Positions 15,247-23,787 of a stretch of DNA of 24,639 nucleotides are shown here, in pieces. A program made the translations under genes and the position numbers. The notes under the pieces were generated by a model. It was not told the DNA's origin. It worked only from the letters and a program-made list of their open reading frames with translations, and did not search any database. Source of the stretch: a virus; IMG/VR virus record IMGVR_UViG_3300011114_001058, positions 1-24,639 of that record. The stretch is one strand, 5' to 3'. Every line of letters begins with the position of its first letter. Position 1 is the first letter of the stretch.

Positions 15247-15495
15247 ATGCCTAATTTAGCATTGCCAATTAATTTAGATTTTAATGATTGGGCTAACCAT
15301 ATTCGAAATGATTTAAGTATGTACAACATTCCAATTGCCGGAACTAAAAATCAATGGAGACAATGGGCAAATCAAGTTATTAATAGCAATACAATTCCTG
15401 GCATTCCGCTTCCGACTGAACTTGGATATCCAAAAAATGAAGATTGGAGGCAATGGGCAATTCGTTTTTATCAAATTGTTATTGATATTCCATAA
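15247..15495 (+). CDS. Small Trp-rich phage protein with WRQWA repeats
   Basis: An 82-residue protein just after the gp10-like gene. I chose the ATG at 15247 because an upstream in-frame start at 15214 would lie inside the preceding gene. It contains three related short units: FNDWANHIRNDL, WRQWANQVINS and WRQWAIRFYQ. I recall similar F-x-x-W-x-x-W-A units in short phage proteins at this place in podovirus-like operons. Function is unknown. A part in the tail stub or at the start of ejection is a guess from position. Confidence 0.65.
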   Translation: MPNLALPINLDFNDWANHIRNDLSMYNIPIAGTKNQWRQWANQVINSNTIPGIPLPTELGYPKNEDWRQWAIRFYQIVIDIP

Positions 15496-15589
15496 TAAAC
15501 CAAAGTATTTATGTGTAGAAAATAATCCAATATAACTATATACTTTTAATTAAGTATTTGTTTTTATTTTTGTATACTGGAGCTTTATT

Positions 15590-16762
15590 ATGTACCCTAA
15601 TCTAAATCCAAACCCAATGCAGGGAATGAATTTTCCTACGAGACAACTTGTTAATTCTGCTCCGACACAATCACCATTTCAGGCAAATATGTCGGCACAA
15701 AGTCAACCTAATCCACAACAACCTCAACAAAATTTTAAACGGGGAGGTCGGGTTAAAAATAGTTATGTAGCTGCTCATTTTTCTAAAAAAGAATTAGATG
15801 CATTAGATCATTTACAGGGTGGATCTGAACGTCATAATAAAACGGGGATTCGATCATACAAAGGATTAGAAGCGCTTTTAAAAAATCCTCATTTGCTAAA
15901 ACTTATTCATGAACATAGTGCAAGCCATCATGCAGAAGGTGGTTCTATACAAGGAATGGCACACAATGGACGTCATGGCGATACAGAAATGGCTTTTATT
16001 GGACCTCATACACGTCAATTACTTGATAAATTAGCAGGTCATAAAACACGTAATCCTTATGACGGTCATCCTGAATATTTTTCTTTAGGAAATATGTTAG
16101 GTGGTATTGGCAAAACTATTATGCGTGTTCCAAAAGGGATTATTAAAGGCGTTTCTGGAATTGGAAAAACTTTTGGGAATTTAAGTCCTACGGCACGTGG
16201 AATGTTAGGCACAGCAGCATCTGCTCTTGCATTACCAATAATGGGACCAGCGGCTGCAGCACTTCCTTTTATTGCTAAGGCTGCGCCTGGTTTTTTAAAA
16301 CATATAAAAGGTTTTGCTGGAAAAGCAAAAAGTTCTGTAAATGATTTGAAAAATCAGGCTAATAGCATGTTGGGACAAGCACAAAATGAAGCTCAAAATA
16401 TGTATGGCCGTGCACAAGAGTATGGACAAAATATGTACGGAAAAGCTCAAGACAAAGCTCAGGGTATGTATGATCAAGCACAAAATGAAGCTCAAAATAT
16501 GTATGGCCGTGCACAAGAGTATGGACAAAATATGTATAACCAAGGTCAACAAGCTTATGGAAATGCACGTAAACAAGCAAAAGGATACGGCCAAGATATA
16601 TACAATCAAGCTCAAGGAATGGGTAATCAGTATGCACACCAAGGGCGTCAAATGTATAACCAAGGACGTGATCAAATGAATCAAATGGGTCAACAAGCAA
16701 AGGAAATGTATAACCAATATCAACAACAACCTTCTTACCAACCTTATTCTTACTATCAATAA
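15590..16762 (+). CDS. Candidate internal/ejection protein with 11-residue amphipathic repeat tail
   Basis: A 390-residue protein, first of four large genes that probably encode internal virion proteins. Residues 1-50 are Pro/Gln-rich. Two related motifs follow at ~58-93 (HFSKKELDALDHLQGG ... TGIRSYKGL) and ~130-166 (GDTEMAFIGPHTRQLLDKLAG ... YFSLGNML). A hydrophobic Ala/Gly/Pro stretch at ~203-236 could enter a membrane. Residues ~264-390 form a run of 11-residue units of the kind AQNEAQNMYGR / AQEYGQNMYGK, likely long amphipathic helices like those in LEA proteins, but rich in Gln, Asn and Tyr. The ribosome site is GGAG eight bases before the ATG. A role in forming a conduit or coating DNA during ejection is inferred. 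Confidence 0.6.
   Translation: MYPNLNPNPMQGMNFPTRQLVNSAPTQSPFQANMSAQSQPNPQQPQQNFKRGGRVKNSYVAAHFSKKELDALDHLQGGSERHNKTGIRSYKGLEALLKNPHLLKLIHEHSASHHAEGGSIQGMAHNGRHGDTEMAFIGPHTRQLLDKLAGHKTRNPYDGHPEYFSLGNMLGGIGKTIMRVPKGIIKGVSGIGKTFGNLSPTARGMLGTAASALALPIMGPAAAALPFIAKAAPGFLKHIKGFAGKAKSSVNDLKNQANSMLGQAQNEAQNMYGRAQEYGQNMYGKAQDKAQGMYDQAQNEAQNMYGRAQEYGQNMYNQGQQAYGNARKQAKGYGQDIYNQAQGMGNQYAHQGRQMYNQGRDQMNQMGQQAKEMYNQYQQQPSYQPYSYYQ
16376..16536 (+). repeat. 62-bp perfect direct repeat with 99-bp period
   Basis: Bases 16376-16437 recur exactly at 16475-16536, 99 bases (33 residues, three 11-mer units) apart. The copies encode QAQNEAQNMYGRAQEYGQNM twice. Perfect identity in a coding repeat suggests a recent duplication and possible length variation by slippage or recombination. 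Confidence 0.9.
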
Positions 16763-16771
16763 GGAGATATT

Positions 16772-18445
16772 ATGGAAGAACAAGCTATTGATAATGGTGT
16801 AGAAAGTCCAACTGAAATCCCAGGTGTTGAGCTTTTATTGTGTCATTTTACCAAAGGAGAACTTGAAGGTTTAGATAATCTTCAAGGTGGTCCTTCTATT
16901 GATGATGATACAGGATTAAGAGAGTATTCTAAACTTTCTATCGTTATTGAAGATCCTAAAATTCAAGAAATTTTTAGGCACGTCCAAGAAGAATTGGGTG
17001 ATGATGGAAAAGTTTCTCCAGATCTTCACAATATTTATAAAACTGCTAAAGACAATTCTTTGCCATTTAGAGAAGCACCTCAAGAAAAAGAACCTCCTGC
17101 AAAAACGCTTGCGAATATGGGAGAAGGTGGAGATACCGAATTAGCACTTATTCCCAAAAATCTTGCTGAATTTTTAATTGATCTTAATGGGGGATATTCC
17201 ATTAATGATAAAACTGGATTATTAGAATTTGGTCTTTTTAAAAATATAGTAAAAATTGTTAAAAGGGTTATTCATAATCCTGTAAAAGCTGTAATTCACG
17301 GTGTAAAAAAAGCATTTGGCCCAGAAGGCGTAAGAATTGCTGGAACAATTGGAGGAGCAATAATTGGAGGTCCATTAGGTGCAGGACTAGGTGCTGGGTT
17401 AGGAAACATGGTAACAGGAGCGGGTATAAATAAATCTTTATCTCGTGGACTTGGAGTAGGTGCTGCAGCTTATGGTGTTCAGGGATTAGGACAAGCTATG
17501 GGCGTTAGTGCTTCTGCACCATACACAGGTGGATTTTTTGGTGGAGAAAATGCTTTGGGATCATTATTAGGTGGATCAGGTACTATTGGAGCTAATATGG
17601 CTCCGGCATACGGAACAAACGGACAATTGATTGCAGCTAAAGGCGCTGCTTTACCAGCAGTTAGTAATGCTACGGCAAGTGCTGGAACCGGTAGTGGAAT
17701 TTTTGGATCATTAGGAAAAGCTGCATCTTCTTTGGCATCTAATCCAGCTGCGTTAATGCTTGGTATGACAGGTCTGAATATGTTGGCAGAAAAACAACGT
17801 ATAAAAGAACATAACAAGTTAGTACAAGCACAAAAAGAAGAAAATGAACGAGTGCGTCATGATCTTGGTTTTGATCTTCCCGATATTAAAATGGGAAGAC
17901 GTAATCGTTTATTAAAAAATCCCGCCTATGATCTAGAAAACAATGAAAATTATTATTTAGATGAACCAGAATATTATAAAAAGGGTGGATTGGTTAAACA
18001 CAAAGATTTAGGTTCATTTACTAAAAGTACAGGTATTTATGGTCCTGGTAATGGTCAAGATGACAAAATCAAAACCAAAATTCCGTCTGGTTCTTATATC
18101 ATTGATGCTAGCACAACAGCAAATTTAGGAGATGGGTCTTCTTCTTCTGGAATCAAAGTTTTAGAAGAAGTAGCAAAACATATTAAAAAATCTAAACCAA
18201 TTCATGTAGTAAAGCATGTAGAAAAATTCATTAAAGGTGATTCAAAAAATACACCTGTATATTTAGCAAATGAAGAATTTAAGTTTGATCCAATAACTGT
18301 AGCTTTAGCGGGTGGTGGAAGCATCGACAAAGGTGCAAAAGTTTTTGAGAATATGGTCAAACAAGTGCGTTCTCATAAAAATAGTAATGGATTAGGTTTG
18401 CCTCCAAAAGCAAAACATCCTTTAGAATACATGAACATAGCATAA
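16772..18445 (+). CDS. Candidate internal/ejection protein with glycine-zipper segment, paralogue of preceding N-terminus
   Basis: A 557-residue protein with an AAGGAG ribosome site. Residues ~20-54 (HFTKGELEGLDNLQGG ... DTGLREYSKL) and ~120-155 (GDTELALIPKNLAEFLIDLNG ... TGLLEFGLF) match the two N-terminal motifs of the preceding protein. The D-T-x-L-A-x-I ... TGL-x-EF motif is familiar from internal proteins of other podovirus-like phages. Residues ~188-265 are Gly/Ala-rich with a G-x-x-x-G pattern (GTIGGAIIGGPLGAGLGAGL), suited to membrane insertion. Residues ~411-557 hold a known phage C-terminal block: GPGNGQDDKIKTKIPSGSY, then a TTANLGDGSS stretch, then a PPKAKHPLEYM end. Expected to be packaged and ejected with the DNA; the membrane role is inferred. 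Confidence 0.65.
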   Translation: MEEQAIDNGVESPTEIPGVELLLCHFTKGELEGLDNLQGGPSIDDDTGLREYSKLSIVIEDPKIQEIFRHVQEELGDDGKVSPDLHNIYKTAKDNSLPFREAPQEKEPPAKTLANMGEGGDTELALIPKNLAEFLIDLNGGYSINDKTGLLEFGLFKNIVKIVKRVIHNPVKAVIHGVKKAFGPEGVRIAGTIGGAIIGGPLGAGLGAGLGNMVTGAGINKSLSRGLGVGAAAYGVQGLGQAMGVSASAPYTGGFFGGENALGSLLGGSGTIGANMAPAYGTNGQLIAAKGAALPAVSNATASAGTGSGIFGSLGKAASSLASNPAALMLGMTGLNMLAEKQRIKEHNKLVQAQKEENERVRHDLGFDLPDIKMGRRNRLLKNPAYDLENNENYYLDEPEYYKKGGLVKHKDLGSFTKSTGIYGPGNGQDDKIKTKIPSGSYIIDASTTANLGDGSSSSGIKVLEEVAKHIKKSKPIHVVKHVEKFIKGDSKNTPVYLANEEFKFDPITVALAGGGSIDKGAKVFENMVKQVRSHKNSNGLGLPPKAKHPLEYMNIA

Positions 18446-18458
18446 AAGGAATTAGGAT

Positions 18459-20990
18459 ATGCCAGGATCTTTACGGGCAACAATTGGTGATGTTGATGCA
18501 ACTGTCCAAGGCAGACCTGGACATATAACAAGATATGAACATGCTATTTTACAGCAATTAGCAGATCTTGCAGCACGAGATTATGAAAGATTACCATCTA
18601 AGATTGCAGCACGTACGCCTATACAAAAATATGTATCTGATGAAGTTATGAAAATGTTGGGAACCCTCAGTCATAATGTTGAGGAAAAGGCACAAGACCA
18701 AAGACGTCAAGCTGCTGAACAAAGACAAATTTATAAAATAATTAAGCAAAATGAAAGATTAGGCGCTCAACAAGAAGCACCAGCACCACAAGTAGCAGCA
18801 GATAGGAACGAAGAACAAAGACAACGTAATTTACAAGTTCAACGACTTGCAGAAAGTAGAATTCCAACTTCTGGTCCGTTAAAAGGTGCCCCTTCTCTAG
18901 ATGAAGTTACGGGCTTAAATTACGCTCAGCGTCGCGCCGAAATACTTAGACTTGAAGGATTATTGGGTACTCCACCATCAGATGTAATGCAACTTAATAT
19001 GGCACAAAGACGTGCTCTAATTATGCGGTATGCAAAACAATACCAAGAAAAATATCTTACAGAACATCCAGAAATTATAGAGGAAGCTGAAAGATCTGTG
19101 CCTGCTATACCTATAGCACCACACATAATGGATGTTGGCATAAATGAAGCAGAAAAATTTCCAGATATTGAGCCAGGTTTTGAAACATTGAGACATGAAT
19201 CTTTTGACCCAATGGTTGATGAAGCTTTACGAGATAATTTTAGTCTTGGGGAACAAGAAATTAAAGCAAGTTTTTCTTCAAAGAATAAACATTTACGCGA
19301 TATGATTTTAGCAAAAACACTAGACGTAGGCGAATCTCCTTTAAGAGATGCTCACGAAATAGGAAGCTTTTTATCTGATAAATATCGTGGAATGAGCCGT
19401 TCTGTTCTTGATGAAATGACAGAAAATTATCTTAGTAATATTTTACCAAAAGCCAATTTAGGATATATGGGCGGATCTTGGAATAGTCCACAAAGACGTA
19501 CTCATAATGAAAAAGTGCTTAGTAATCTTCATAAAGATGTTTCACGTAACCTTATTAATTTGGAAGCTAAAACAGCCGAAAAAGGATTAGAAGAAGCAGG
19601 ACAGCAACGAACACGTCAATTGTTTGCAGCTAAAGGTGCTGCTGAAATGTTAAATCAACAACAGCAAGAAGCATCTAGAGGCGCTGAAACATTAGCTAAT
19701 TTAGAAAAAACAAAAATAGGATCTGATTTAGCTAAAATTGAAGCAGCAAGAACTTTAGGCGCAGAAGAACAAAATTTTGAAGGATCAAGATTAGAGGAAA
19801 TGCAAAGAGAAGCATTAAGACAGCAAGAATATCCTTTAGAAATGATTGAAAGACAATTAGGAGCTTCTAGAGGTATTCCAACAGGATCTTATGCAACGCA
19901 TCAACAAATATCTCAACAACCTAATTATGCTGCTATTGGTGCAGGTGGCATTGGAAATATGGCAACAGCTATGATGTATCCACAACAATTACAACAACGA
20001 AAAAGTGGGGGTTTAATTCAAAAATATGCTCCTGGTGGATTTGTTCTTCCTAAGGTTGAAAATGATCCACAAACACAATTAATAGAACAAGAAGCTCAAT
20101 CATTAATGAATGAACCATATAATCCTCAACAAGCTCTTTTACATGGAATAGCTAAAGCTGGTGATAAAATAGCAGAACGTTATACTGGCATGCCAGGAAT
20201 AGCTGGAGATATGGCTGATACACATTTAGCACATCAAGAAGCACATGCGGTAAAACGTGCGCGCGGCCTTAACTTAATCCAACAAGTACAAGCTAGTCGT
20301 GTAAAACAACAGAATTTTTTGGCTGAATTAGAATATAAAAATAAACATCATAGTGAAACACTTGGTGAAACATCACGTCATAATAAGGCGATGGAAAGTT
20401 TACAAGAAAGTCGTGGTGGTTCTGGATCTAATGGACCTGGTGGTGGTTCTATAACAGATCGAAAAGCTGCACGAGAAGCTGTTGCTGCATTAAGAAGATC
20501 TAAATCCATGAAAAGGGAACTTAGCACCCTTAGTGAATTGAGTTCTAAAATTAAAACAGGTCCTGTCAGAGGTTTATTAAATTCTGGTTATCTAAAAGGT
20601 GAAGATGCTAACAAAATGGAAGTGGGCGCCAATAAACTTATATTAGATATGCATCAAGGAATGAAAAACATTCCAAGATCTGAAGAGTTTATGAAAAGAA
20701 TTGAATCAACAAAACCTAATGTTAATAATTATCCTGAAGCTAATAAGATGGCTCTTAAAATGATGGCTGAAGGCGTAGATGATATTGAACAAAATAGCAT
20801 TGATACTTTATTAGCTGCTGGTTACACCATGGAAGATATTCAGAACATACGGCAAGATCATGAAGAATCTCCTGAAACAGAAATATCTGATGGAATGGTT
20901 AGTGTTATTTCTCCCGAAGGGATTCCTGGAAAATTACCAGCACATAATCTTGAAAAAGCATTAGCAAGAGGATACAAACGTGCCGCATGA
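18459..20990 (+). CDS. Large candidate internal virion protein, coiled-coil rich
   Basis: An 843-residue, mostly helical protein with an AAGGA ribosome site and no signal peptide. Residues ~70-145 are Gln/Arg/Glu-rich helix. Residues ~153-190 hold a doubled unit (LNYAQRRAEILRLE / LNMAQRRALIMRYA). Residues ~370-480 look like a long coiled coil (Ala, Glu, Gln, Leu). At ~515-530 comes a KSGGLIQKYAPGGF stretch, a type of Gly-rich turn also seen in the preceding two proteins (KRGGRV, KKGGLV). A Gly/Ser linker lies at ~650-662. I do not recognise a catalytic domain. Length, helicity and position between ejection-type genes suggest an ejectosome component. The end overlaps the next gene by 11 bases. 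Confidence 0.55.
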   Translation: MPGSLRATIGDVDATVQGRPGHITRYEHAILQQLADLAARDYERLPSKIAARTPIQKYVSDEVMKMLGTLSHNVEEKAQDQRRQAAEQRQIYKIIKQNERLGAQQEAPAPQVAADRNEEQRQRNLQVQRLAESRIPTSGPLKGAPSLDEVTGLNYAQRRAEILRLEGLLGTPPSDVMQLNMAQRRALIMRYAKQYQEKYLTEHPEIIEEAERSVPAIPIAPHIMDVGINEAEKFPDIEPGFETLRHESFDPMVDEALRDNFSLGEQEIKASFSSKNKHLRDMILAKTLDVGESPLRDAHEIGSFLSDKYRGMSRSVLDEMTENYLSNILPKANLGYMGGSWNSPQRRTHNEKVLSNLHKDVSRNLINLEAKTAEKGLEEAGQQRTRQLFAAKGAAEMLNQQQQEASRGAETLANLEKTKIGSDLAKIEAARTLGAEEQNFEGSRLEEMQREALRQQEYPLEMIERQLGASRGIPTGSYATHQQISQQPNYAAIGAGGIGNMATAMMYPQQLQQRKSGGLIQKYAPGGFVLPKVENDPQTQLIEQEAQSLMNEPYNPQQALLHGIAKAGDKIAERYTGMPGIAGDMADTHLAHQEAHAVKRARGLNLIQQVQASRVKQQNFLAELEYKNKHHSETLGETSRHNKAMESLQESRGGSGSNGPGGGSITDRKAAREAVAALRRSKSMKRELSTLSELSSKIKTGPVRGLLNSGYLKGEDANKMEVGANKLILDMHQGMKNIPRSEEFMKRIESTKPNVNNYPEANKMALKMMAEGVDDIEQNSIDTLLAAGYTMEDIQNIRQDHEESPETEISDGMVSVISPEGIPGKLPAHNLEKALARGYKRAA

Positions 20991-23151
20991 TGATTTAGGA
21001 TTTGTTCCATATGCTACTCAAAATGATTTAGGGTTTGTTCCTGAACAATCATTAGAAGACGAATCTTCTTTTGGCGAAGAAACTTTGCGTCAATTAGGAC
21101 GTACAGGCAGAGGAGTTGCAACTGGAATAGCGGGTCTTGCTGATATTCCAAACTTAGCAGCTATGGGTTTACATGCAGCTGGTCTTAAAGAAGATCCTTT
21201 ATTTTATGAACCGGTTGCTCAACGGGTTCAAGAAAAAATTGATGAAATAACAAGTGGTAAATTAAAACCTCGATCAAGATTTGAAAGAGCAGCGGATGCC
21301 GTAGTGGAAGGTATTGCTCCTCTTGCTTTAGCGCCTGTTACTGGTGGTGCTTCATTAACAGGTACATTGACTAGAAATTTGGCTAAAAATATTGCGGGAA
21401 CGGGTGCAAAAAAAAGCATACAAAAGGGTGCTGAAAAACTTGCATCATTAGGTGCAAAAACTTATGCACCGACCGCTGGAAATTTAGCAGGTAGTGCTGG
21501 ATCTTCATTGGCTATGCAACAATATCTTGATGAAAATGAAGATCCATCAATTGTAGCAGCATTAGCGGCTGGTTTGGCAGGTGGTGTTGGTGCTCAGGTT
21601 GCACCTCAAGCCATTAAATCAATAGGTAAAGGTATGCGTCACCCTATTGAAAGTACTAAAAATGCCGCTGCTAGTTTATATGCTAAAAGATTAGGAATAA
21701 ATCCTGAACAATATGCTAGAAATGAACAGTTAGGACTACCTGTAACAGCAGGACAAGTTAGTAAAAAAGATAGCACAAAAGCACGAGAAGAAATTTTACG
21801 TCATCATCCTAGTTCTCGTGATGAATTTGCTAAATCATATAAATCAAGAGAAGAAGCAATTGCTAAAAATTTAGGTGTAAGCGAACCAGAAGATTTAAAA
21901 AGAACGGTGCGCAATATAGATAAATCAATTGCTAGAGAAGGCGCTGAAGGTTATAAAAAGCGTATTAGTGATATATTTGAACATTATCAAAATAAGTTTG
22001 AAGGTCGAGAACAACAAGCTATTGAAAACCGTGAATTAGTAAATGTTTCTGATATTCATGATAAATTATCAGCAGGAGCAAAAGGTCTTAAAAAAACCAA
22101 AGAATTGAAAGATTTTGAAAAAACTCCATTAGGACACTTTAGAAAACAAATTGAAGATTATGCGGAATCTTCTTTGACTGCAAAAGATATTTCTAATCCT
22201 CGCAAACAAGGATTTTCTGATGAAATTATTGAAAAAATTGGAACACCTAATAAACTTGTTGGATATGCAGGTTTAGAATCATTACGTCGAGAAGCAAAAT
22301 CTTTACGAGATAATGCTAAACGTGGAACCCCTGAATATCGTGATTCTTCTTATATTTATGATATGTTATCACGAAAACGCCATGATTTTATGGAAGAAGC
22401 AGGAACTACAACTGAAAAGCATGCCGCAAAAAAAGCACGTGAAGTTTATCGTCAATACGCTAGCAAAGATGAAAAAAACTTTAAGAAATATATTTATGAT
22501 ATTACGGAAAGTTCAAATGATGCAGCTGCATTTGAAAAGCTAATTTCAAAAGATCCCAAATATCTTCATGTAACACGTATGGGTTTACCTAAAGAAGAAC
22601 AAAACAGACTTGCCGAATCTGTAATTGAACATTTAGGAAAGCAGCAGGGTAGATTTAACATAAATCATGCTTATACCAGATGGGAAAAACTTGAACCTGG
22701 GGTCCAGGCAGAATTTTTACAAAGTATGCATAAACCAGATCGTAAAAACTTTTTAGGTACCATGGATCTTATTGGTGAAAATAAAGATGTGATGGAAAAA
22801 ATATCTAACGTATCTCGTTCTGCTCATACTTTAACAAGCACAAAAGCCAGAGAAGATATATTATCGTCAGCTTTAAAAGGTAATGTTAAAGGTGTTATGG
22901 AACAATTATTTAAAAACGGTTTATATCGTTTAGATGCCAAGGCTTATACTGATCCGATTTTCTTAAAACGCATGAATGAAATGGCTAAGGCTCAAAATGG
23001 TAAAACGCTTTATAATCGTACAAATTTACTTTTAAAAAGCCCTGTATTCCGCCATTTAAGTCGTGAAAATGAAAAAACTAAAGAATCTGAAAAAAAACAA
23101 AAAAAGTTACATATTATGATGACTCCAAACAGAGCGTATCAAATAAATTAA
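20980..23151 (+). CDS. Candidate DNA ejection/transfer protein (last gene of late operon)
   Basis: A 723-residue protein. The start is GTG at 20980, supported by AGAGG eight bases upstream; the nearby ATG at 20987 runs into a stop at once. The N-terminus has a doubled DLGFVP tag (residues 5-10 and 16-21) seen at the start of internal proteins in other phages. Residues ~105-215 alternate Gly/Ala-rich hydrophobic stretches (APLALAPVTGGASLTGTL, VAALAAGLAGGVGAQVAP) that could act at membranes. From ~250 on it is highly charged and helical to a Lys-rich end. No enzyme motif is recognised. Its place just before a strong terminator marks the end of the transcription unit. DNA transfer across the inner membrane, as for P22-type ejection proteins, is inferred from layout. 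Confidence 0.55.
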   Translation: MPHDDLGFVPYATQNDLGFVPEQSLEDESSFGEETLRQLGRTGRGVATGIAGLADIPNLAAMGLHAAGLKEDPLFYEPVAQRVQEKIDEITSGKLKPRSRFERAADAVVEGIAPLALAPVTGGASLTGTLTRNLAKNIAGTGAKKSIQKGAEKLASLGAKTYAPTAGNLAGSAGSSLAMQQYLDENEDPSIVAALAAGLAGGVGAQVAPQAIKSIGKGMRHPIESTKNAAASLYAKRLGINPEQYARNEQLGLPVTAGQVSKKDSTKAREEILRHHPSSRDEFAKSYKSREEAIAKNLGVSEPEDLKRTVRNIDKSIAREGAEGYKKRISDIFEHYQNKFEGREQQAIENRELVNVSDIHDKLSAGAKGLKKTKELKDFEKTPLGHFRKQIEDYAESSLTAKDISNPRKQGFSDEIIEKIGTPNKLVGYAGLESLRREAKSLRDNAKRGTPEYRDSSYIYDMLSRKRHDFMEEAGTTTEKHAAKKAREVYRQYASKDEKNFKKYIYDITESSNDAAAFEKLISKDPKYLHVTRMGLPKEEQNRLAESVIEHLGKQQGRFNINHAYTRWEKLEPGVQAEFLQSMHKPDRKNFLGTMDLIGENKDVMEKISNVSRSAHTLTSTKAREDILSSALKGNVKGVMEQLFKNGLYRLDAKAYTDPIFLKRMNEMAKAQNGKTLYNRTNLLLKSPVFRHLSRENEKTKESEKKQKKLHIMMTPNRAYQIN

Positions 23152-23356
23152 TCAATTTATAAAACATTTCAAAATGGGAAAACACTTTATACGTTTTATT
23201 TAGAATCAATTATGATACGAACTTATTTTTTTAATTATGTTTTTTGATTCATCATCTAAATTATGTTTATATATTAATGACATTGACAATGCAAAAAAAT
23301 GATTACAAAATTTATTTGTGAATATTTTTTATTCATAAAACTTTATAAAACTCCAT

Positions 23357-23390
23357 AAAAAAAGATAACATCAACGTGTTATCTTTTTTT
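23357..23390. terminator. Bidirectional Rho-independent terminator after the late operon
   Basis: Perfect 14-base inverted repeat (AAAAAAAGATAACA/TGTTATCTTTTTTT) around the loop TCAACG. An A-run on one side and a T-run on the other let it work in both directions. It lies ~205 bases after the stop of the last ejection-type gene. Confidence 0.85.
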
Positions 23391-23417
23391 AATTTTATAA
23401 AAAGTAAGTTATAGCGA

Positions 23418-23447
23418 TTGATAGTTATTTATAAATTTATATATAAT
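23418..23447 (+). promoter_or_regulatory. Sigma70-type promoter for the RHH-like gene
   Basis: TTGATA (23418-23423) and TATAAT (23442-23447) are 18 bases apart. The transcript would start near 23454, giving a leader of only ~20-25 A/T bases before the ATG at 23477. It lies between a terminator and its gene, so it is an independent unit. Confidence 0.65.
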
Positions 23448-23476
23448 GATATACATTAAATTAATTATTAATTATT

Positions 23477-23686
23477 ATGACATCTCAAATTACTATTAGA
23501 AAAAAAAATTCAGAATACGTACTTAATAAAAAAGAATATAAATATTTATCTGTAAAACTTCCCATAGAAGTTCATATTCAAATTGAACAAATTAAATTAG
23601 ATCTACGTAAAAATTTTATCAAAAATGTTATGCAAGATGCTTTAAATGATTATTTTAAAAAGTATGGTTATCCTCCTATTGCTTAA
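23477..23686 (+). CDS. Small ribbon-helix-helix-like DNA-binding protein
   Basis: A 69-residue protein. Residues ~23-28 (LSVKLP) fit the beta strand of a ribbon-helix-helix fold. IEVHIQIEQIKLDLR fits the first helix, and NFIKNVMQDALNDYFKKYG the second. Such proteins bind DNA as dimers and act as repressors, antitoxins or partition/copy-control factors. The first 22 residues are Lys-rich and probably flexible. It has its own promoter and a terminator on each side, so it is expressed apart from the late operon. No ribosome site is seen; the leader is A/T only with a TTAATTA-like repeat that could itself be a binding site. No toxin lies next to it, so a regulator is more likely than an antitoxin. 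Confidence 0.55.
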   Translation: MTSQITIRKKNSEYVLNKKEYKYLSVKLPIEVHIQIEQIKLDLRKNFIKNVMQDALNDYFKKYGYPPIA

Positions 23687-23694
23687 ACAATAAT

Positions 23695-23723
23695 AAAAAA
23701 AGCAGCTACATGCTGCTTTTTTT
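23695..23723. terminator. Rho-independent terminator after the RHH-like gene
   Basis: Perfect 12-base arms (AAAAAAAGCAGC/GCTGCTTTTTTT) around TACAT, starting 9 bases after the stop codon. The A-run and T-run would also stop transcripts coming from the minus-strand recombinase gene. Confidence 0.88.
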
Positions 23724-23787
23724 AAGGAAGTTAATCTATGAAATATTAAAACGTCAATGCTTTATGTGTTTTAATGGTAGCCTCATG

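Larger units (their letters stand above)
23152..23476. other. Intergenic region with terminator and promoter, no gene seen
   Basis: 325 bases, extremely AT-rich, between the last late gene and the small RHH-like gene. It holds the terminator at 23357-23390 and a promoter at 23418-23447. I find no supported open frame, tRNA or attachment site in the first 200 bases. Confidence 0.7.

Noticed and set aside
15573-15578. TATACT as a promoter -10 box for the ejection-type genes
   Set aside because: Transcription from it would start after the GGAG ribosome site and only a few bases before the ATG at 15590, and no -35 box is seen at proper distance.
16376-16536. CRISPR-like array
   Set aside because: There are just two copies, both in frame in a coding gene, with no spacers or cas genes.
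16386-16679. Plus-strand frame of 97 codons inside the 390-aa gene, plus minus-strand frames over the same DNA
   Set aside because: They exist only because the 11-residue repeat keeps other frames open; the translations are low-complexity shadows.
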